From Cladobotryum mycophilum (Eukaryota; Ascomycota; Sordariomycetes; Hypocreales; Hypocreaceae): a stretch of 64,000 bases of DNA. Location: contig CM071591.1 in the NCBI GenBank assembly GCA_036429605.1, positions 4,526,001-4,590,000 of the forward strand, given 5' to 3'. Position 1 is the first letter of the stretch; each line of letters opens with the position of its first letter. A model generated the notes under the pieces. The model had not been told where the DNA came from. It did no database searches and was given only the letters and a program-made list of their open reading frames with translations. The position numbers and the translations under genes were made by a program. Below are positions 59,503 through 64,000 of this stretch, one piece after another.

Positions 59503-61599
59503 ATGCCTTCGTTTTCTGTGCCGGTCCTTCCCCACACTGGTCTCATTGTCCCACCAACCGAGAAACTACCAGACAAGAAGCCAGTGATTATTGGTCTCTA
59601 TGGTCTCCCTGGCTGTGGCAAGTCCTTCTTACTGAACCAGTTGAAGGGAGAGCTTGGTCATGATGACTTCCAATTCTACGAAGGATCCGAAATGATTGCC
59701 TCTCTCGTTCCAGGCGGCCTCGAAGCCTTCAAAGCACTCCCCGAACCAGAAAAGTACGAATGGCGCCAACTGGCTATCGATGCTATCAAGCAAGAATCTG
59801 TATCCCGCGACAAAACCGCAGTTGTCACAGGACACTTCATGTTCTGGAACGAAGATCAAGCAGCTGGAACGCCCGTCTGTACGCAGAAGGACTTGTCCAT
59901 ATACACCCACATCATCTACCTTGGCACGAGCGCCGAGTGCATCGCTCAGCGGAGCCAGGAGGACACTTTGAGGAATCGAACTCGCTTATCCATCGAGACC
60001 TTGAAGGCATGGCAGTCTGCCGAGATTAGAGACCTGCGACACCTCTGCTGTCAGCATCAGATCCTGTTTTTGATCCTCAACGAACAAGATGCTCTCCTCT
60101 CTAGAGTGTCAGCAATGATTCGCCATTTCCACGAAGCCTCCTACAAAAATAACTGGTTTCATGTCGAGAAGCAACTTGACGAGATCATTCGCGAGGACCG
60201 CGGATCTCTGGAGACAGTCCTTCTCCTCGATGGCGACAAGACCCTTTCGCCAGAAGATACCGGCGAGGTTTTCTGGACCTTGGGAAATCCACCGCTCCAG
60301 ACGGCTCGATCAACTCCCGCAAACGAGATCTTCAAGCTTCTGGGCTATTCAGAGTTTGCATTCCGTCAAGTGACTCTTCTACACGAGGAGGCTGCCTCGG
60401 ACCAGGAGTACGAGGAACGCTGCAAGGCTGTAGCGTCGGCTTGTAACATCCACCTGGAGCTCCTGAATCTGCTCAAGCTGCTTTCAATGCAGAAGCTAGT
60501 CACCCCCATTGTTATTACCTCCGGTCTTGGAAGAATCTGGGAGATGATGCTTGCCCATGTGGATCTATCCAAGACTGTCAAAGTAATTGGAGGAGGCAGA
60601 GTCTCGGACAATTTTATTGTTACACCAGAGGTTAAAGCAGAAGTGGTCAAAAGACTGCGCAACGCTCATGGCCTACATGTATGGGCTTTTGGCGATAGTC
60701 CTCTGGATTTGCCCATGTTGAAAGCGGCTAATGAAGCTTACGTTGTGGTTGGCGATGCGAGAACCAGAAGCCGTTCCATGGAAGGGGCCCTGGCAAAGGC
60801 CATTGAGGACGGCCTGGAAGCAAAACAGGTATTGCTTCCCAAGGATGTATCGCCGCGTCTAGACGAAGAGAGGCTCCCTCATGTTGTTCTCGAAAGTGAC
60901 TTTTACGATTCGCTTACGAGCACTCGAGAGGAACGCCACATGCTGCAGCAACTCTGCAACGACCAAATATTCCAGCTCCAGATACTACACGCAACGAACA
61001 AGAATGCCAGCAAGCTGCTGAGGGCTCCAACACGGGATGGATCACTCTTCGGACCTACGCTTAGAAGAGCGCATCACGAAGTGGGCCGTTACTTGGCCAC
61101 CGAATTTGTATCCGAAGTGGTGGGAGTCAAGGAGTTTCCGCTTAGGGACGTTCAGGGACACATGTCGAGCGCCTATAGACTCTGCGGAGAGGAAACTTCG
61201 TGCATTGTGGCTCTCATGCGTGCTGGCGAGCCGATGGCGTTGGGCGTGAGCGGGGTCTTCCCCACTGCCATGTTTTTGCACGCCAAGGAGACATCAGACA
61301 TCCTGACTCGCCACATTGAGCACAGGACAACTATACTATTAGTGGACTCGGTCATCAACACAGGCAAGACCATCATTGAATTCGTGGAGCACATCTGTTC
61401 CTTGGACGCAAACGTCAGAATTGTAGTCGTCGCTGGAGTTGTGCAAGCCGACACGATTCAGCAAGGCCACCCCATGGCGACGCTCCTGAACCGACGCCGC
61501 ATTCCGCTTGTTGCACTGCGCATCTCCTCGAATAAATACAAGGGTGTGAAGAATCTTGACACTGGCAATCGACTCTTCAACACGACGCATCTAGATTGA
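59503..61599 (+). CDS. P-loop kinase - HAD phosphatase - uracil phosphoribosyltransferase-like fusion
   Basis: Intronless 698-residue protein with three enzyme domains. Residues 25-210 are a P-loop kinase (AAA_33-like) with Walker A GLYGLPGCGKS at 31-41. Residues about 237-445 are a HAD phosphatase with motif I DGDKTL at 243-248 (nucleophile D243, acid D245), motif II Ser/Thr in VITSG at 337-341 and motif IV GDSPLDLPML at 397-406. It resembles phosphoserine-phosphatase-type HADs. Residues about 485-698 match UPRT-type phosphoribosyltransferases: ALMRAGEPM (570-578), the PRPP loop VDSVINTGKT (614-623), and a C-terminal D-X-G-X-R-X-F-X-T (686-694) that in UPRT contacts uracil. The loop has Lys622 where UPRTs have Gly. 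A role in nucleobase/nucleotide salvage or repair is inferred. The actual substrates are unknown. The upstream TTG at 59482 is not the start. Confidence 0.88.
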   Translation: MPSFSVPVLPHTGLIVPPTEKLPDKKPVIIGLYGLPGCGKSFLLNQLKGELGHDDFQFYEGSEMIASLVPGGLEAFKALPEPEKYEWRQLAIDAIKQESVSRDKTAVVTGHFMFWNEDQAAGTPVCTQKDLSIYTHIIYLGTSAECIAQRSQEDTLRNRTRLSIETLKAWQSAEIRDLRHLCCQHQILFLILNEQDALLSRVSAMIRHFHEASYKNNWFHVEKQLDEIIREDRGSLETVLLLDGDKTLSPEDTGEVFWTLGNPPLQTARSTPANEIFKLLGYSEFAFRQVTLLHEEAASDQEYEERCKAVASACNIHLELLNLLKLLSMQKLVTPIVITSGLGRIWEMMLAHVDLSKTVKVIGGGRVSDNFIVTPEVKAEVVKRLRNAHGLHVWAFGDSPLDLPMLKAANEAYVVVGDARTRSRSMEGALAKAIEDGLEAKQVLLPKDVSPRLDEERLPHVVLESDFYDSLTSTREERHMLQQLCNDQIFQLQILHATNKNASKLLRAPTRDGSLFGPTLRRAHHEVGRYLATEFVSEVVGVKEFPLRDVQGHMSSAYRLCGEETSCIVALMRAGEPMALGVSGVFPTAMFLHAKETSDILTRHIEHRTTILLVDSVINTGKTIIEFVEHICSLDANVRIVVVAGVVQADTIQQGHPMATLLNRRRIPLVALRISSNKYKGVKNLDTGNRLFNTTHLD

Positions 61600-64000
61600 T
61601 GTCTTGCAAGGAGAAGAGTTGGAGTCGGGGTCTTTGTTAGAACCCAGGCGGTGGTAAGGCTTCGTGCTAATGATAGAAATTCCCTACGATCTACGCATAG
61701 CGAGTAGACAAATATTTTATGATCTGGGAAGATCAGTATAGCCGGTTCTTTACTTATTTCTCGTTATAGTATCCCGGTTTACTACCTCATCGTGACTAGT
61801 ATTGTATCTTCCACGTAGCATGCCTAGCAAACTACCTAGCATGGCCACGATTCAAATACCGCTTTGTACCTTCAGAGCCACCAGTGTCTAGTGATCTCTA
61901 GCTATCTATCGCGCCGAACAAGCAAGACATCAACCCGAGCCGCCAGTAGTTATGCTTGCCGTTGATTGCTTCTAATTCTTATCCTAATCCGTGACTACGC
62001 GAGTCCAAAGCGCCAGCGGGCACTATTCTGCCAAAAGTATAGCTCGTTCGCTCCGCCACCTCTTGATTAGACCACCACTATGCAATATTATCCAGCTCTT
62101 CGTTTCGTAAACGTTTCGTCGACCCGAGGGACGGATGTGTACAGGTTTCGGGCGCAGTACGCTCCTATCCTGGGCCCCGATGCCCCTGTACCCTTCCCGG
62201 GGAGGCCCAAGGAAACCTGTCCGTTATGATATAGTGCCTTCCCGCGGTCGAAAGCACAGCAGGATCTCGGCGCCTATGCAGGGAGCATGGGTGTGGATCT
62301 CGCAGTGTTTGTTTGTTTTATCATACTATCGGTTATGCAGCGTGATAATAGGGGTGTGTGTGGAGGACGACGGGATCGTCTTTGGGGCAAACTGTCGGTG
62401 AGGGAAATAGTTATTGAGTTTGAGTATGGGCCACGTCGGAAGAAGGTTTCGTTTTGGGTTTCTTTTCGATGCGGATCTGGGATGATCGGGTTTGGGGTTC
62501 TTCGTGTCGGGGAGGAGAAAAGCAAGGTAGTCTGCCCCATTTCTGCGGCTCGGATCTCGATGGCGGTTTCTGATGTGGTCTTGGAGGGTGTCGGTTAGTA
62601 TGGATACAATATCCAATACTATAAGCCTAGTTTTATCGCCGATTTGGCCGTGTTGCGGTATAATGACAGGTCTTTTGGTTGCGTTGGGTTGCGTTTGGTG
62701 GTGTGCGCAAAGGGGGTGGGCTCCTCAGCGACGACCTACCTAGCGGGCACCCTCCTCCTCCTTGGTCGATCCACGAACTTATCCACAACATCATCTCGCA
62801 CAGAATTCAAGTTTTCATACGAGACGAAAATCCATTGCCCAACCATAGAAAGCAAAAAGGTGAGCATCCTCTTTCATTAGTCTAATGACAATTGTCAAAG
62901 CTCGAGTTCCCTGGAATGCGACAACGTGCTCCGACAAACACAAGCTGAAGTTCCAGCACAGGCCAAACAGATTCATCGTTTACAGCCTGTCCAATTGACG
63001 AACTTGTTCTAGTCCCTCGCACCAACGCTCAAAGCTCAAGCTCCCTTGATACTATCCCTTCGATACCGTCCCCTTGATACTGTCTTTGAGCTTGTCCCTT
63101 TCTTCCACCTACACAAGATACCAAGTCAAGTACTTGGTGTTGATACCTCGATACAAACATCTCCTTCCCTGCTAGCAATCTCGTATCCACTGTGAGTCAT
63201 GTATGACTCTTCCAATACCACACTCTTTCCAAGAAGACTCTGGCAAGGCAGACAGGCAGGCGTCAAGTGGCGTGATCATCCACTATCTCCCACACTATGA
63301 GGGGCACCCACATCGAGTCCACGATACCTGTTTAATTGCTTCAAGAGCTACAAATGTCTGCATCAATCACTTACTCCCTCACAATAACACCTCCAAGAGT
63401 CTTCAGGGGCAACAGTCCCTAACATCACGAATCCCCGAATCTACACAATCTCCCTGGCACGGTGACTGATATGCACTCATCCCACATCTCTTTGTACCTT
63501 CAAGTGACCTTGGTACAAGAGAATCAGTCTTCATAGGCAAGAGGCTCGGTTGGCAGAGCACGCAACCTTCCCTTTCTACATTTCTGAGCAGATAAATGAG
63601 GTCATCACTCGTCTATCTGAGCAATCAGGAGACAAGTTCACCGCCTCGCTGACGCGTCGACTGATCATGGAGAAGGAACAAAATCTTGTGAGAGAAAGAG
63701 CGTTGAGTCTTCCCAGCGACTATAAACCCCCCCCTTGATTTCCGTTCTCTTCTTCTCTTCTCTTTTCTTCTCAGCCTTGAAGGATTTGAGCTTGGATTTC
63801 TGATTGTCGCCGGTGTGCCAAATCTCCCTGAAGGTTGCGTCCACAGCTCCCTGTTACAAAGTTCCCTGCACCGACTGTCCATAGCACTGTGTCTCTCACG
63901 ACTGGAGATTTCTTTGCTCAGAGCCTTCAAGCGTTCACTGCCGTTTGGGCATCAAATGCAATTGTGTTTGCCGTAGAGGCTTCAGAGACCACCCTTGGGC
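61600..64000. other. Terminal intergenic region
   Basis: No confident gene. A degenerate 14-15-bp unit (CCCTTGATACTATC and variants) occurs three times at about 63046-63088, followed by more GATACC words. A frame at 62287-62598 is open for about 100 residues but lacks any recognisable motif. A better coding candidate is listed separately at 63508-63687. Confidence 0.45.
63508..63687 (+). CDS. Possible exon of an unrecognised gene
   Basis: This 60-codon stretch is open, has balanced composition and reads as helical protein (AEHATFPFYISEQINEV, ITRLSEQSGDKFTASLTRRL). It ends at a good GTGAGA donor (63688) with a TTCTTCTCAG acceptor at about 63765-63774. No ATG begins it, so it would be an internal exon; upstream exons were not resolved. 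After splicing the next codons reach a stop quickly (P-stop), so it could be the penultimate exon of a plus-strand gene. The call is speculative. Confidence 0.25.

Noticed and set aside
63538..63570. tRNA-like D arm (GCTCGGTTGGCAGAGC)
   Set aside because: A four-base D stem is present, but no anticodon stem, no GGTTCGANTCC box B and no acceptor pairing follow.
1..64000. CRISPR array, bacterial operon or prophage
   Set aside because: No spaced direct repeats, no ribosome binding sites; genes have spliceosomal introns throughout.

Overview
The window reads as nuclear DNA of a filamentous ascomycete, most likely a sordariomycete and plausibly Hypocreales. The grounds are short GT-AG introns (about 50-100 bp) with CTAAC/CTGAC-type branch sites, CT-rich leaders before start codons, a class II hydrophobin, a fungal Zn(II)2Cys6 regulator, and a hAT-type transposon relic carrying transition-type stop codons that look like RIP. 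The order is inferred, not proven. All exon boundaries below were worked out by eye.

Left part (1-26.3 kb) is gene-rich: a class II hydrophobin (1981-2407, +); an ASH1-type SET-domain histone methyltransferase (3785-6259, -); an Sfh5-type Sec14 lipid-transfer protein (9861-11088, -); an RRM protein with an unexpected in-frame TAG (12832-15405, -); the Arp2/3 subunit ARPC4 (16866-17823, -), divergent from the proteasomal deubiquitinase UBP6/USP14 (18280-20125, +); two small unknown proteins (20916-21300 and 21325-21816, -); a SHB17-like sugar bisphosphatase of the histidine phosphatase family (22740-24611, +), convergent with a SAM methyltransferase that has a His-rich tail (24839-26268, -).

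Middle part (26.3-55.5 kb) is nearly gene-free. About 17.5 kb without a recognisable gene precedes a Zn(II)2Cys6 regulator (43794-45351, +). Another 10 kb follows it and holds a 1314-bp hAT-type element (47215-48528) with perfect 20-bp inverted repeats and a perfect 8-bp target duplication CACACGGG. The element contains the N-terminal part of a transposase broken by six stops.

Right part (55.5-64 kb): an F-box protein (55472-57099, -) with a probable frameshift at a G5 run; an unknown 177-residue basic protein (58393-59026, +); and a 698-residue protein (59503-61599, +) joining a P-loop kinase, a HAD phosphatase and a uracil-phosphoribosyltransferase-like domain. The last 2.4 kb have no confident gene.

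Most genes are unrelated housekeeping or regulatory genes. There is no operon logic, no secondary-metabolite cluster and no CRISPR. The candidates for something unusual are the kinase-HAD-PRTase fusion, the in-frame TAG in the RRM gene, the His-tailed methyltransferase, the switchable 57-nt intron inside the F-box, and the hAT relic.
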